Positions 48,073-58,276 are shown, counted from the first letter of the stretch. The stretch: DNA of 64,000 nucleotides from Nitzschia sp. pyKryTriq1 (GCA_956465555.1 OY101125.1:994501-1058500); one strand, 5' to 3'. The notes: generated by a model from the sequence alone, not told the origin. Numbers and translations: made by a program.

Positions 48073-50634
48073 TCACACTGGGTTCATCGTTTGCTCGGGG
48101 GTTACAATTCGAGGCGGGGGTACCTCGTCGTTGCTTTTGGGGAAATAGGAGTGACCTTGACGAATCTTGGTATTCAGCGCTGGCTCAGCGTAGGAAATGG
48201 GCTGTTTTACAGCACGACGAGTTTTGAGGGCACTTAGCCTTGCTACCATTCCTCCGGGGCGTCCATTGATTTCCGGCTGCTCCTGTGCATCAAAGGGCTT
48301 TTCTTCGGATTCATCAAAAGGTTGAGGCGTGGCTGACCTTGAGGAAGTGCCACTTCCACTGGATCGGGCCGACAGTTGTCTCGAGGAAGAAGAAAGCTCT
48401 CTTGTGGGCTGCATCTCCGCAGCCTGACCATAAGCCGAGGCATGCTGGCCTGCTCTAGCCTCTGGTGGTGCTACATTCTCCTGAGTTAACAAAGACTCCG
48501 AAGGACTGTACTGATTGGAAAATTGTCGCTCCGCTGAATCTGGTGTATCCTTGGCCTCTCTTTCTGTCACTTCTTGGCCTTCTTCTCTATGTCTCCTTCG
48601 TTGCTGTATCCGCTTCAAAATATTCGACGGGCTGAATCCTCCCGACTTCTGCTCCGGGGCATCGGCTTTGGGGGGTGCTACAGCGTTCGTGGTCGTGACC
48701 GAGGCTTGAGAACTATTTGTATTCGGACCACCCGTATTTCGAGGTTGCAAGGCTTTCTCGTACCGTGCCCGAGCCTCCACAGATGGTGTCTTGTGAGGTC
48801 GACTGGGTGAATTCTCTTCGGGTCTTCTTCTGCCCTCCTTTGGTGGGGTCGAGTACTCTGCGCCATCGTTCCAGGGGTGACCACCATCCGAGGCATTGGC
48901 TGTTCGCACGATTTCTGGGTTGGGAGAGCTGTGTGAGCGAGAAGGAGGCGTAGAGGGTGCTTGTCGCCCAGTGCTTCTGGCGGGACTAGGAGCGAAAGGG
49001 TTGTAGATCTCAGTCGTCGGGGAGGACTCACGGGTCGCTTTGGGAGTCATGCTGTCCTTGTTCGCGAACGCAGACGGGAACGTCGTGTCAAAGGATGCCT
49101 CAAATGCGTCAATACTATTCATGGTGATCATACCATTGTACTTTTGCAAGGAACTCTTCGGTGGCGACGCCGACGCGCTGTAGTAGTAGGCACCATCTGT
49201 CTCCTCGTCGTCTTCGTCATCTGAAAATGAGCTGTCGAGAGTGTCGTTCACCCTCGAATGTGACGACGACTGATAAGGCATAATATCCGGGGGGAACTCT
49301 TCGTTGTAGTTTCGCTGCCTGGCGAGTCCCACAACCGTTGGAGAAGCGGAATGTGGAAATAGGCTCATACCATCGGCGTCCTTTCCTCCAGGTGCTTCGT
49401 CGATGTGGGGAGTCCATCGGTCTTCCTTGCGGTGTCTGTTCGGAGTAGAGTACACTCGAGGAGGAAGCTCTGATTTCGAATCTGGCGAAGCTTGGGATTT
49501 CTTAGGTGAGGATAAGTCGCTCAAGCTCTCCACAACATCCAACACACTTCGACCATTGCGACGAGATTCGTCAACGGTTTCATCTTCATCACTGGAAGTC
49601 ACACTGGTCTCCAATTCTCCTCGTGGACTGACAGTTCGGATAGTGGATTTCATATTGTTCTCATTCGACGCGGGCGGGTCCTCTACCATCACGGTTTTGG
49701 GCCGCGGTGGCGTCATGCTGCCACTCTTTCGAGGGGGAGGCGGTGGCGGCGGAGGCTCCATTGACGCCAGGACGCGCTCCATTTCGGATTTATCATTCCT
49801 CTCCGGACTACTGTTGGCACTTTCGCTGTCTCCCGACTGAGAGAGACTCAATCTCGAAACCTCTGCCGAGAGATTGGAAGCCATCCTTTGTGTCTGCTCG
49901 CGTTGAAACTTCAATGCCTCTTGCGCTCGTTTCTGATGATGGGCCAACTCCTTTTTGAGCATCGCTACATGACTGATCGCCTCTCGACACCGTGACGCAA
50001 GGTTCATCTGAACTCATTCATTCGTTTGAAAATCAATCAATCAATGTCACGGTGAGTACAAAGGACCTTCTAGTAAGACAGACACATCATGGTTCACAGA
50101 GGTATCCTTCACTTACATTTTCCATGGTCAAGCGGGTCACATTCTTACACTCTTCACGATTTCGCACACGAAGCTCGCTCTATAGATGATAGAAAGAAGT
50201 AAGTAAGGACGAGCAAAAGTTGATTCTGAAGAGAAAATTCGACACAACTTCGGCCGAAGCTGGATAGAGTTGCATCCAGGACCGAATTTGATCCAGACTA
50301 TGTAAATCATGGGAGCACTTACCAGTTCTTTGGCCAGTCTGTAGTTCTTTTTCGTCAACTCAATCTGCTCTGGAGTAGGACCACTTCGTTGGTTGCTGTT
50401 CGCTCGATGCATCATTTTGTCGGCAGAGGGAGCATGCTGGGACGGTGCCTGCTGATATTGTTCTGGTCGCATTTGTGAACGAGGAGGATGATGCTGATTC
50501 GTCTGCTGTGCGTGGTGGCGATGATCTTCTCTCGGCCGCTCCGGTGGAGCAGCCACGGGGGGTGCCTGCTGTTGCGGTGGGGGCTGGTTCTTCTTGCGGG
50601 AACCCCGCTTCAGACTGGATGCTGCTTTTATCAT
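48073..50634 (-). CDS. Disordered protein with N-terminal coiled coil, function unknown
   Basis: Exons 50634-50323, 50179-50117 and 50007-48073 (introns of 143 and 109 bases, all phase 0) give 769 residues. Residues 1-90 are Pro/Gln/His-rich and basic. Residues 90-190 are a continuous charged coiled coil assembled across all three exons (QIELTKKNYRLAKEL, SELRVRNREECKNV, AISHVAMLKKELAHHQKRA). The remainder is long, Ser/Pro/Glu-rich and disordered, with a PPPPPPPPRK proline tract, many S-P/T-P sites and two R/K-rich motifs. It is probably a phosphoregulated cytoskeletal or scaffold protein. No family is recognised. Confidence 0.75.
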
Positions 50635-51298
50635 GGTCGAAAGTGCTATTTGTGTTGTAGATTGGGAGGAGTGGAAAGAGGAAGGAAATGATCGCAGTCG
50701 CTTTTGTCCCGTCACGCGTTGCCTTTCATCTTTCTTCATCACAGCAACCTCAGCCGTCGTCTTCCGTCTCATCATCATCTCACATCCGTCGATCAGCAAC
50801 ACGCGCAGCTAGCGTCGGCAGGATCCGGTCACTCGGGAGCGAAAAAAGGAATCCGAAACATAAAAATCTCCACCCACGTAGATATTTTTGTTTAAAAATT
50901 ATGGCGTGCGGCACGAATATTTATTACGTTGAAGGAATATGACGTCCTCATTGGCCAAAGTTGGTGGCCAATAAATGGGTTTTGTATGTGCAAAAGATCG
51001 AAGCCGGATTTTTGCAGGATCGTTTATGTCTGGCCTTCGCCCCACATCTTTTTCTCTCCCTCCGTCGTCGCCGCCAGCCGAGACAGCAGAGCACAAAGCG
51101 TGCGGCGAGAAGAGAGAAGAAAGAACAAGCCTGGAACAAAAGCCATCATTCTTCATCTTCTTTTGGCACAGTAGTGCAGAGGTTGACCCGCACTCTGCTT
51201 GCAAATCGAATGGATTCATTTCCCATACAGTTATCGACGTAGCTTCTTATCCTGTACAAAAAAGGTTTGTTTTGGTTCTTCCTGGTTTTCTCGCTCGC
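50635..51298. promoter_or_regulatory. Divergent promoter: coiled-coil gene / nuclease gene
   Basis: At 50940-50946 there is a TGACGTC (CRE-type core) followed by an inverted repeat ATTGGCC (50950-50956) and GGCCAAT (50966-50972), a paired CCAAT-box arrangement. The plus frame of the nuclease gene is open back to an ATG at 50975, which would add 108 residues without recognisable features. Confidence 0.5.
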
Positions 51299-52591
51299 AT
51301 GTCACGACGCAGACAAAGTTTTCGCAATATTCTCTGTTTTTCGTTCTTGGCAACAACAACAATGACACTGCTTCTCCGCGTCACGGGTGGTCTTATGTTG
51401 CCCACTGCGGCACGAAAGAACGGTGCTGCTTGTTGTGGTGCGACGTCATCCTTTCTGCAACGACAAACATGGATGTCATCTCTGGCAGTGAGTACTAGCA
51501 GTAGCAGTAGCAGCAGCAGCAACAGTGAGCAAGGCACAGTAGGCGACGACGAAGAATTGAAACACCCGGATCAATTTGGCAAGATTCCGCTGCCGTCCTC
51601 GTTGAGTCCATCCGCAGTTATGGAATTCAAAAAATGTCCCCAATCCTACCTGTTGCAATATCTATATAAATTGCGACAGCCGACCACGCTTGCCACCGCC
51701 AAGGGAACCATGTGTCACGAAGCCTTGGAACAAATCTTTGATCTGGATCCTCCTCAACGGACTTTGGAAACCTTGCAGAATCTGCTGCGAGTATGTTGGG
51801 GAAAGCAACGGCTCTCGGAAAAATATCGATTCTTGTTTGAATCCTCTCCCGACAAGTGGGATTGGGAAGCCGAGAAGGAATGGGGGAAATCGGCCTTGGA
51901 ACTGTTACAGAACTATTATCAGGTCGAAGATCCTCGAGAAGTGACACGGCCCAACCCATTAAGGAGGGAAATTTGGTTACATTCTCATCTGACAGTGGAT
52001 CCGAGCTTGGGAAGTACGGCTACAGGCAGCGCAAGTCGCCCAACTGATGGTACTAAACCAGAGACATTCTATATGCGAGGTATTGTCGATCGGTTGGACA
52101 TGGTAAAAGTCCCGCCCAATCAGGACGGCATTCCTTCACGAGGCGTTGCTTTGAAAATTGTCGATTACAAGACGGGAAAGGCTCCTACGCTCAAGTACTC
52201 AAAACCAGTCAATGATCGGATTTTGGAGGAATCCTTCTATCAACTGAAAGTTTACGCATTGTTGCTACGAGAAAAGGGCGCGAGTTCTCGCAATGACGAT
52301 GATGGTCCTGGATTGGATACTATGGATTTGAGATACCTTGAACTTTTGTATCTCAATAGTGAGTCAGGAGGAGCCAAGCCATGGCGATACGACTTGGGAG
52401 AAACGCACGAACAACGAATGGAGGTACTACAAGGCGTCCATCAAGATTTGAGCCAAGTATGGCAAGATATTTCCGATTTGGTGGCTCTTCAAGACCCAAA
52501 AGCCTTTGTCGGGTGTGATCGTAGTTTTTGCCATTGCCACAAGTGCCGCGAAACCTTTGTTCCGGGGACGTTGTGGGAACCAGAAAATTAG
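51299..52591 (+). CDS. RecB-family PD-(D/E)XK nuclease, probably organellar
   Basis: The protein has 430 residues from the ATG at 51299. I prefer this start because a hydrophobic/basic targeting sequence follows it (FRNILCFSFLATTTMTLLL). The nuclease begins LSPSAVMEFKKCPQSYLLQY, the RecB/AddB-like entry motif. GTMCHEALEQIF, GIVDRLDMV (Asp about 260) and KIVDYKTGKAP (D-x-K about 288-290) follow, then QLKVYALLL, the motif III Q-x-x-x-Y. The C-terminus CDRSFCHCHKC is cysteine-rich and could bind a 4Fe-4S cluster or zinc as in AddB/Cas4/EXO5-type enzymes. It is likely involved in plastid or mitochondrial DNA repair or degradation. Confidence 0.85.
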   Translation: MSRRRQSFRNILCFSFLATTTMTLLLRVTGGLMLPTAARKNGAACCGATSSFLQRQTWMSSLAVSTSSSSSSSSNSEQGTVGDDEELKHPDQFGKIPLPSSLSPSAVMEFKKCPQSYLLQYLYKLRQPTTLATAKGTMCHEALEQIFDLDPPQRTLETLQNLLRVCWGKQRLSEKYRFLFESSPDKWDWEAEKEWGKSALELLQNYYQVEDPREVTRPNPLRREIWLHSHLTVDPSLGSTATGSASRPTDGTKPETFYMRGIVDRLDMVKVPPNQDGIPSRGVALKIVDYKTGKAPTLKYSKPVNDRILEESFYQLKVYALLLREKGASSRNDDDGPGLDTMDLRYLELLYLNSESGGAKPWRYDLGETHEQRMEVLQGVHQDLSQVWQDISDLVALQDPKAFVGCDRSFCHCHKCRETFVPGTLWEPEN

Positions 52592-52704
52592 ACAATAATT
52601 GGTAGCCACTATACTGTCGAGGTTTGAAAAGAAAGAATTGTATCTTATAACACGAATCTTCTTATATAGGATGTGGGAGTATAGCCTTAGCGAAACGGCT
52701 TATA

Positions 52705-52729
52705 GGGGGGAGAGGGGGGGGGGGGGGGG
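52705..52729 (+). repeat. Poly-G tract
   Basis: Near-continuous guanines (GGGGGG AGA, then a 16-base G run) lie in the convergent region between the nuclease gene and the KEN-motif gene. The tract is G-quadruplex capable, and its length may be affected by sequencing error. Confidence 0.85.
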
Positions 52730-52817
52730 CAACATCGTACCCAATGTATGCAGTCGGCCCCGGAGACATACACAGATAGCCGTTGCCGCCATAGAAGAAC
52801 GGATGTCCCTTTAATAA

Positions 52818-53756
52818 TCAGCGAAAGCCTGTGCTAAGCTGTAGGTTCTTGGCTAGCATACGCATATTCGGTTGAGAATTTGTTCTACAATGTTCATGTA
52901 GCATTCCGGGCTCTTCAAGACTGGGTCGGGACAAATTGAACACGCTGCTGCCAAATTGGACGGTTCTACGGCGTGGGGTTTGGGAACCGAGTGGCGTAGA
53001 AGAGGGACCAATCTCGGCGGGAGAAGGCAAGCTTTCGCATGAAATTCGTCGATGAAAGCTCTTGCGTCGCCCATGTCGAGACTTCTTCTGAACCAAGGAA
53101 GGGTCGTCATCACGGCTTTCGAGGAGTGTCAACTTTGGCTTCTCGACTTTTTCATTGATCAAGTTAGGGTGAATATTTTCCTTGTTCTCATCGGGGTGGT
53201 ATGGTACAATGTGTGGCACCTTTTCTGGCAAAATTGCTCGTAGTAGATCATCCTCTTCATCGCCATGGTAAATTGAGCTACTAGGGGTAGGATGCTCCTC
53301 GATGGTGGGAGGACTTGTAAAGGATGGGGCATCCTTCACGTCGCCCATTGTGTCTATGCACAATGCGACTCTTTCTCTCATCGACTGGGCTGTATTCAAA
53401 TTACCAGAGGCCTGGCGGGTACATGGCGAGATCTTGGCTGGAGAAAATGAAAAGCTACTACTTCGGCCAAAGTCGAGGCGTGTTGGGGGAAAGGTTGGCG
53501 TTGATGGAAGATTCAAAGCTTTGATTTCTGGGGATGTCTCAGCAATAATGGCTATTCCTGTAGTAAATCGTTCCCGCAGAGGGGCCTGGTTAACGTACAC
53601 TTCTCGGAGCGGTGAACATGGCACCGAGGGCGTGTTGCCATCACCAGCATCTTCAAAATTCAAAACACTGAAATCAATATCGATACCTGCTGACTCTCTG
53701 CTTGCCAACCACATGGAACAGCTTCCTCGTCTACTGGTGTCACTATCCTGGAGCAT
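52818..53756 (-). CDS. Disordered Ser/Pro-rich protein with KEN-box-like motif
   Basis: The 312-residue single-exon protein has no fold predicted by eye. It contains many S-P/T-P sites (CSPLREVY, SPAKISPC, STPLGSQTPRRR), a basic stretch KKSRHGRRKSFHRR, and the sequence DENKENIHPN at about residues 196-205. That sequence has the KEN degron of anaphase-promoting-complex substrates, often followed by N or P as here. SQTPRRRTVQFGSSVF near residue 260 resembles a kinase-docking or phosphosite motif. A cell-cycle-regulated, APC/C-degraded protein is a reasonable hypothesis. It is not assigned to any family. Confidence 0.65.
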   Translation of the reverse strand: MLQDSDTSRRGSCSMWLASRESAGIDIDFSVLNFEDAGDGNTPSVPCSPLREVYVNQAPLRERFTTGIAIIAETSPEIKALNLPSTPTFPPTRLDFGRSSSFSFSPAKISPCTRQASGNLNTAQSMRERVALCIDTMGDVKDAPSFTSPPTIEEHPTPSSSIYHGDEEDDLLRAILPEKVPHIVPYHPDENKENIHPNLINEKVEKPKLTLLESRDDDPSLVQKKSRHGRRKSFHRRISCESLPSPAEIGPSSTPLGSQTPRRRTVQFGSSVFNLSRPSLEEPGMLHEHCRTNSQPNMRMLAKNLQLSTGFR

Positions 53757-54424
53757 TGTTGAAAATGGATGATTGATTCAAGAAGGAGCTTTCGAAAACA
53801 GGGATCGGGTTAACTCAATTGCTGTCTTGGTTGATGGGGCTGGTGGATCATGAGACGATTGATTGATTGACTATCATTCCGTGATTTGAATGGGGAACGT
53901 CGTTTTCTGTGAATAACTTCGTTGAGATTGTGAATCGTGCCCTCCGATCTGTGGGCCGACCGGCGACACACATTTCATTGAAATACTACGATTATGTATA
54001 CATTTATAAAAGAACACGCTTATGAGAGGATGAACTGCCGGCCTTGTCCGTTTGTCTTATTGATGGACATCAAAAATCAAAACGGTTCACTGTGCGGACT
54101 CAAAAAGAATGTTCGCTCGCGCCCGCTCGAGTACCTCGGACGTGTCGGATGAGTCGACTGTCTTCGAGCCGCCGCCGGCGCCGCCGGCGCGTGCCTTGCT
54201 TGCTTGGCATACGGCAGCGTGCTACTTGTACTGTACGTGCTCATCATCAGTCATCATCTTCTCTCGGTCGCCGGCTGATGGGCGACTGCCGCCAACAACT
54301 CCTCTACCGGTACTACCGGTAGTGTACCAGGTACAAGTACTGCAAGAGGAGGCGGTGCCCACCGCGAACCGCGACGCATCGAAGACAAAATCTTTGCTTC
54401 ATACTCGATTTGTACCACACTACC
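53757..54424. promoter_or_regulatory. Divergent promoter with GTAC patch (KEN protein / UBC12)
   Basis: This 668-base region includes a TTGATTGATTGA run near 53859-53871, a GC-rich CCGCCGCCGGCGCCGCCGGCG stretch near 54169, and GTAC palindromes at 54225-54240 and 54303-54343 in the probable UBC12 leader. Confidence 0.45.
54303..54343. repeat. GTAC-rich palindromic patch
   Basis: TACCGGTACTACCGGTAG and GTACCAGGTACAAGTAC lie 80-120 bases before the UBC12 ATG, so they are probably in its promoter or 5' UTR. Confidence 0.6.
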
Positions 54425-55189
54425 ATGTTAGCCCTCAAGAAAAAGCGCGAAGCAGAGAAGAAAGAGAAGGAGGAGGCCGCCAAGAGGGAGGCGACAGCAG
54501 CAGCGGAGGCACCACCATCTGCAGCTCCCGCAGAAGGTGGCCAAGTATCTTTATTTGGGATTGGCGGCCAGAAAAAGACCAAGAAGGGCGAGGCGCCTGG
54601 AACTAAAAAATCTCCCGGTGAAATTCGTATTCAAAAAGGTAATTTCCGTATTTCAATATTTCTTTTCCCTGGTCGTGTGTCCTGTGACTCACCACCGATG
54701 ATTTCTCTGAAACCTGCCGACAATAATAAAAATGCTCTCTCTACCACAGATATTGGGGAACTAGACGGAGGGAAAGTAGCAAATATTAACTTCCCCAATC
54801 CAAACGATTTGACTCTCTTTGATGTATCCATTAGTCCAGACACAGGCTACTGGCGGGGTGCTACCTATCATTTTACCTTTACAATCCCAGCGCATTATCC
54901 TCATTCACCCCCGAAAGTCGAATGCAACACCAAAATCTATCATCCCAACATTGATCTGCAAGGGAAAGTCTGTCTGAATATTCTGAGAGAAGATTGGAGG
55001 CCAGTTTTGGATATCAACTCTGTCATTTATGGTTTGATTTACTTATTTTACGAGCCGAATCCAGATGACCCGCTGAATCATGAGGCCGCCGAATTATTCC
55101 GAAAGGACATTGGTCAATTTGAACGACTTGTCCATCGGACATTGCGCGGAGGAATATTGGACGGTGTGCAATTCGAGCGTCTGGTCTAG
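54425..55189 (+). CDS. UBC12: NEDD8-conjugating E2 enzyme, UBC12-like
   Basis: Exons 54425-54638 and 54750-55189 (phase 1) give 217 residues. The first 70 residues are Lys/Glu/Ala-rich, as in UBC12 N-terminal extensions. The E2 fold starts at EIRIQKDIGEL. HPNIDLQGKVCLNILREDW contains catalytic Cys146, and the W-R-P-V-L-x-I-N-S and EPNPDDPLN blocks identify the UBC12 subgroup. It charges NEDD8 for cullin activation. The 111-base intron is a multiple of three and has no in-frame stop, so retention would insert 37 residues after RIQK. Homology clearly supports splicing. Confidence 0.92.
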   Translation: MLALKKKREAEKKEKEEAAKREATAAAEAPPSAAPAEGGQVSLFGIGGQKKTKKGEAPGTKKSPGEIRIQKGNFRISIFLFPGRVSCDSPPMISLKPADNNKNALSTTDIGELDGGKVANINFPNPNDLTLFDVSISPDTGYWRGATYHFTFTIPAHYPHSPPKVECNTKIYHPNIDLQGKVCLNILREDWRPVLDINSVIYGLIYLFYEPNPDDPLNHEAAELFRKDIGQFERLVHRTLRGGILDGVQFERLV

Positions 55190-55344
55190 CGAGTAATCTA
55201 CCTCTGTACAGTAGGAGCCATTTGTCACCAATGCCTTTTGAGGTTCTGTTCCCAGCATACTGTTTCGGTTGTTCTTTTTCTGTCGGAAAGCCGTTGTCTA
55301 GCATGTATTCGGGGCATCAATCTATTAATTGTAATTGGCAGTAG

Positions 55345-57150
55345 CTAGATTCTAGATTCGACCACATTGGTAAGTGTGAGTCCCTCGTTGCCGCCGATAG
55401 CGTAGCAGAAAGCGAAGCCTACTCCATAGGCCGAGATGACACAGGCAAGTAGCACAACTACATTCTCGATTCCCGACATAATCCAGTTGGAGTCCATGAA
55501 TCGACTCTTCCAAACACCCAGGAACCACATCATCAATCCGGAGATCGAAACCACCAAGCTTGGTAAGGAAATGACTTGCCCGCCGCCTGAAGATGATAAT
55601 GTATGACCGGCCTCGTCCGTGGCCATGCTACTTTCAATATGTACCTTGTGTGGTTCTGGAACCACTAGGAACGGAAGTACCAACCATAAAATGCTGGGTA
55701 TGACTGCAAATATAGCGAAGCCAAACATCATGAAGAACCCCTCTACCTGACTCTCTTTTATGACCACGTTCACATTGCCAGTTTCCGGTTCATGGTCAAT
55801 TTCATTGAATTGTCCATAAGAAGGAAATTTCCAAGAGTCGAATGAACGTCCGAAAGATCCATCATTGACGCGCCCTCCAACGCCCAATGGAAGCATTGGT
55901 TGCTGGTTTCCATCTTCTGTTTCGTCTTCAGCAAAGTCAGCGCCGGCCAGTAATGAGTCTCCGACGAGGGCACTCACAAACATATCCGGGTAGCCCTCTA
56001 GTGTGTCGGCCAAGCTCATGGCATCAATTTTCAGCATACCTCTAGCTAGTAACATGTCAACCAATCGGGCCTTGGCATCGCCCTTATTGGCGTCCAATTG
56101 CTGTCGCTCGCGGCTTCGTTCCTGTGCGTGCCCCGATGAAACGATGAACGAGGTCCAAACATGACCAATGGCCATACAGACAGCGTCTGCCACACACGCA
56201 GCGGTGGTAAAGGCCAACACCGCCAGCCTCACTTCCCATTCGGCGTGAGCCGACAAGACTTGGATGGCACAAAAGGCGGATACGATGCCCGAACCGGTCA
56301 ACAATCCGTCAATCGATCCGAAGCAAAAGGATCTGTGGACATTCTCTTGAAGGAGAAGATTAGCAATGGGAGCGTACAAGCAACAAAATTTGGCACAGAT
56401 GGAATCTTCAGGGCGATATCGTTGCTTTCGCTCGGGATTCTCCCCATATGGATTTTGGAAGTCAGGGTTGCCATAATGAAATTCGTGTTCCTGGAGCTGA
56501 GCACCTTGATCCTCTTGCAAAGGTAGATCTCCATGCGGATGGAGTGCGGTGGTACCAAGCGCTCCATAGCCAGCATAGATTTGACGGGGTGGGAAAGGCT
56601 GCTCTTGCGGTTGCTGCTGCTGATGTTGTTGCTGTGGTGGTGGCGGCGGTTGTTGACTGGTCGTTGTTGGAATTGAAATCATTCCCTGTAGTTGATCACC
56701 AGAGCTCATGCGGCGATGGTTGGGATTATAGTTGCTTGAAAAAAACATGGTTCCACGTCCAATTCCCTGCTGTGGACTGGGCGGCGGTAGCCCTTCCAAA
56801 ACCGATTCCGATGGCCATGGCGCCTTCAATGATTGACCTGCCCCACTTCTACTAGAATCAAAAAATGGTCCAGGATCTCCCGCATTCCCCAGCGTATTGA
56901 GACTCATCATTTCCGTAGTGGTTCGTTTCGGCAGACCCCCAATCGTTCCACGCGGGTCCTTCTCCTCCGCAGCGGCGCCTCCAAAATCACCATCCTCTTC
57001 ACCGTCTTCAAACCCGGATTGCGACTGATTTTGTTCCTCGTGCTGCAGACTAACCATTCGTTGAATCTTCGCTTGAAAATCTCTTTGCTGCTCCGAATCG
57101 GTCCGAAGGTGCGCCATGGGCGGAGGTTCCACCGAGACGGGCGTGGACAT
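55345..57150 (-). CDS. VIT1/CCC1-family iron/manganese transporter
   Basis: The 601-residue single-exon protein has a long Pro/Gln-rich cytosolic N-terminus of about 250 residues. The VIT fold follows: TM1 with FGSIDGLLTGSGIVSAF, then TM2 containing VADAVCMAIGH, a Glu/Asp-rich helical metal-binding loop (ERSRERQQLDANKGDA, DMLLARGMLKIDA), and three further TM segments in the last 160 residues. The first-TM Asp-Gly and the TM2 Asp/Met/Gly positions are those used for ion passage in VIT1. It exports cytosolic Fe2+ or Mn2+ into the vacuole. An unusually long linker sits between the metal-binding loop and TM3. Confidence 0.9.
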   Translation of the reverse strand: MSTPVSVEPPPMAHLRTDSEQQRDFQAKIQRMVSLQHEEQNQSQSGFEDGEEDGDFGGAAAEEKDPRGTIGGLPKRTTTEMMSLNTLGNAGDPGPFFDSSRSGAGQSLKAPWPSESVLEGLPPPSPQQGIGRGTMFFSSNYNPNHRRMSSGDQLQGMISIPTTTSQQPPPPPQQQHQQQQPQEQPFPPRQIYAGYGALGTTALHPHGDLPLQEDQGAQLQEHEFHYGNPDFQNPYGENPERKQRYRPEDSICAKFCCLYAPIANLLLQENVHRSFCFGSIDGLLTGSGIVSAFCAIQVLSAHAEWEVRLAVLAFTTAACVADAVCMAIGHVWTSFIVSSGHAQERSRERQQLDANKGDAKARLVDMLLARGMLKIDAMSLADTLEGYPDMFVSALVGDSLLAGADFAEDETEDGNQQPMLPLGVGGRVNDGSFGRSFDSWKFPSYGQFNEIDHEPETGNVNVVIKESQVEGFFMMFGFAIFAVIPSILWLVLPFLVVPEPHKVHIESSMATDEAGHTLSSSGGGQVISLPSLVVSISGLMMWFLGVWKSRFMDSNWIMSGIENVVVLLACVISAYGVGFAFCYAIGGNEGLTLTNVVESRI

Positions 57151-57335
57151 CTTTCACACAATGATGATATACCGATACTACTGAAGCTCACAATAGTCTA
57201 GCACTTGTCTCGATCGGGCCCGGTAGACGACTCACTCTGTCGTTCTTATTGGATAAACGGATGCGAGCAGGTCAATCACGTGTGACACCCCCGAAGCTGC
57301 TGCCAGCAAACTTCGACCAACAATATAATATGTGC

Positions 57336-57336
57336 G

Positions 57337-57369
<33 letters not shown>

Positions 57370-57400
57370 ATGGATGGATGGATGGATGGATGGATGGATG
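57336..57400 (+). repeat. Compound microsatellite (AATC)n(GATG)n
   Basis: About eight AATC units are followed, after a CGATGG junction, by about eight TGGA units. It lies about 190 bases upstream of the VIT transporter start on the minus strand. Confidence 0.9.
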
Positions 57401-57843
57401 CCACTGAATTATTGTATCAATCAGTTTGCCTTGTCCAGGTTCGAAAGCTTCCGGTAGGCAAGGTCGATGTGATGATATTTCTACCGGTATCGAGAAAGGA
57501 AGAACATGAGCCGCTTTCGTCGGTGTTATTTGGGCCTCGCAACATGCAACACTTCCTCGCAACGGATATACACGCGCGGCTCGCCTGCATCTCTCGCGGT
57601 CCTTCTATTCTGTTGTCCTTTCCTCTCCTTTGCATTCGGAGAAGTCGACTCCGCCTGCGAGATACTCCGTGTTTTTTCGCCGCGCTGAAGAATAATGACG
57701 CACGCATGGAACATCACGGTGCTTGGCCTGTAAATCCGTGGTAGACAGCAGTACCAGCGTAGAATGCTACGTAAATTATGTACTGAATTTTTAACGACTC
57801 AAATGATCAACAAAAAGCTGCCTCTGGACCATCCATTTTCGCA

Positions 57844-58276
57844 TCAATCGCCGACGCCATTGATCATGATCATCTTCATGGATTTCTCTGGTGACTTGGA
57901 TTGCTCAATGGGCGCCTTGATGGCATACCAATGAGCGTCCGCGTCGGCAGCAACACGAAGAAAGTCCACAAACGCAGCAATAATTACAGAATTCCCACCC
58001 ATTTCTGAGGGTGGGACAGGATTTGAGCCCCGTTGCGACCGGGTAGTCCTTCGAGGGGTCTCCATTGAAGCTGCCGTTAAAAAGATTGTAATCCTCAGCT
58101 AGTGAGAAGTGGATGATATCTCTCACACTTGTCGTTGGCATGTGAGAGTTTTGTGTTATCAATGCAATGGATAGGCACGCAAAAGCGTTGATGGAAGGAA
58201 ACTCGTGACTAGTTTTGAAGGAGTCCTTGATTCCGTGGAGAAGAAATCTTGTCCACGCGGAACTCGTTGGATGCAC
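57844..58276 (-). pseudogene. Possible degraded or unspliced coding remnant
   Basis: Two overlapping minus-strand frames look coding in succession. One (58276-57905) includes HEFPSINAFACLSIALI and DIIHFSLAEDYNLFNGSFNG. The other (58065-57844) includes NSVIIAAFVDFLRVAADADA. The quality of sequence shifts from one frame to the next, as expected for a frameshifted relic or an unrecognised intron. No family is recognised. Confidence 0.25.

Noticed and set aside
50975-51298. Upstream ATG extension of the RecB-type nuclease
   Set aside because: The extra 108 residues show no domain or signal, while the ATG at 51299 opens directly into a targeting-like sequence. The choice remains provisional.
57990-58040. 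tRNA-like B-box (GGCTCAAATCC on the minus strand)
   Set aside because: The flanking bases do not form a 5-bp T stem with a 7-base loop and no acceptor stem can be paired.
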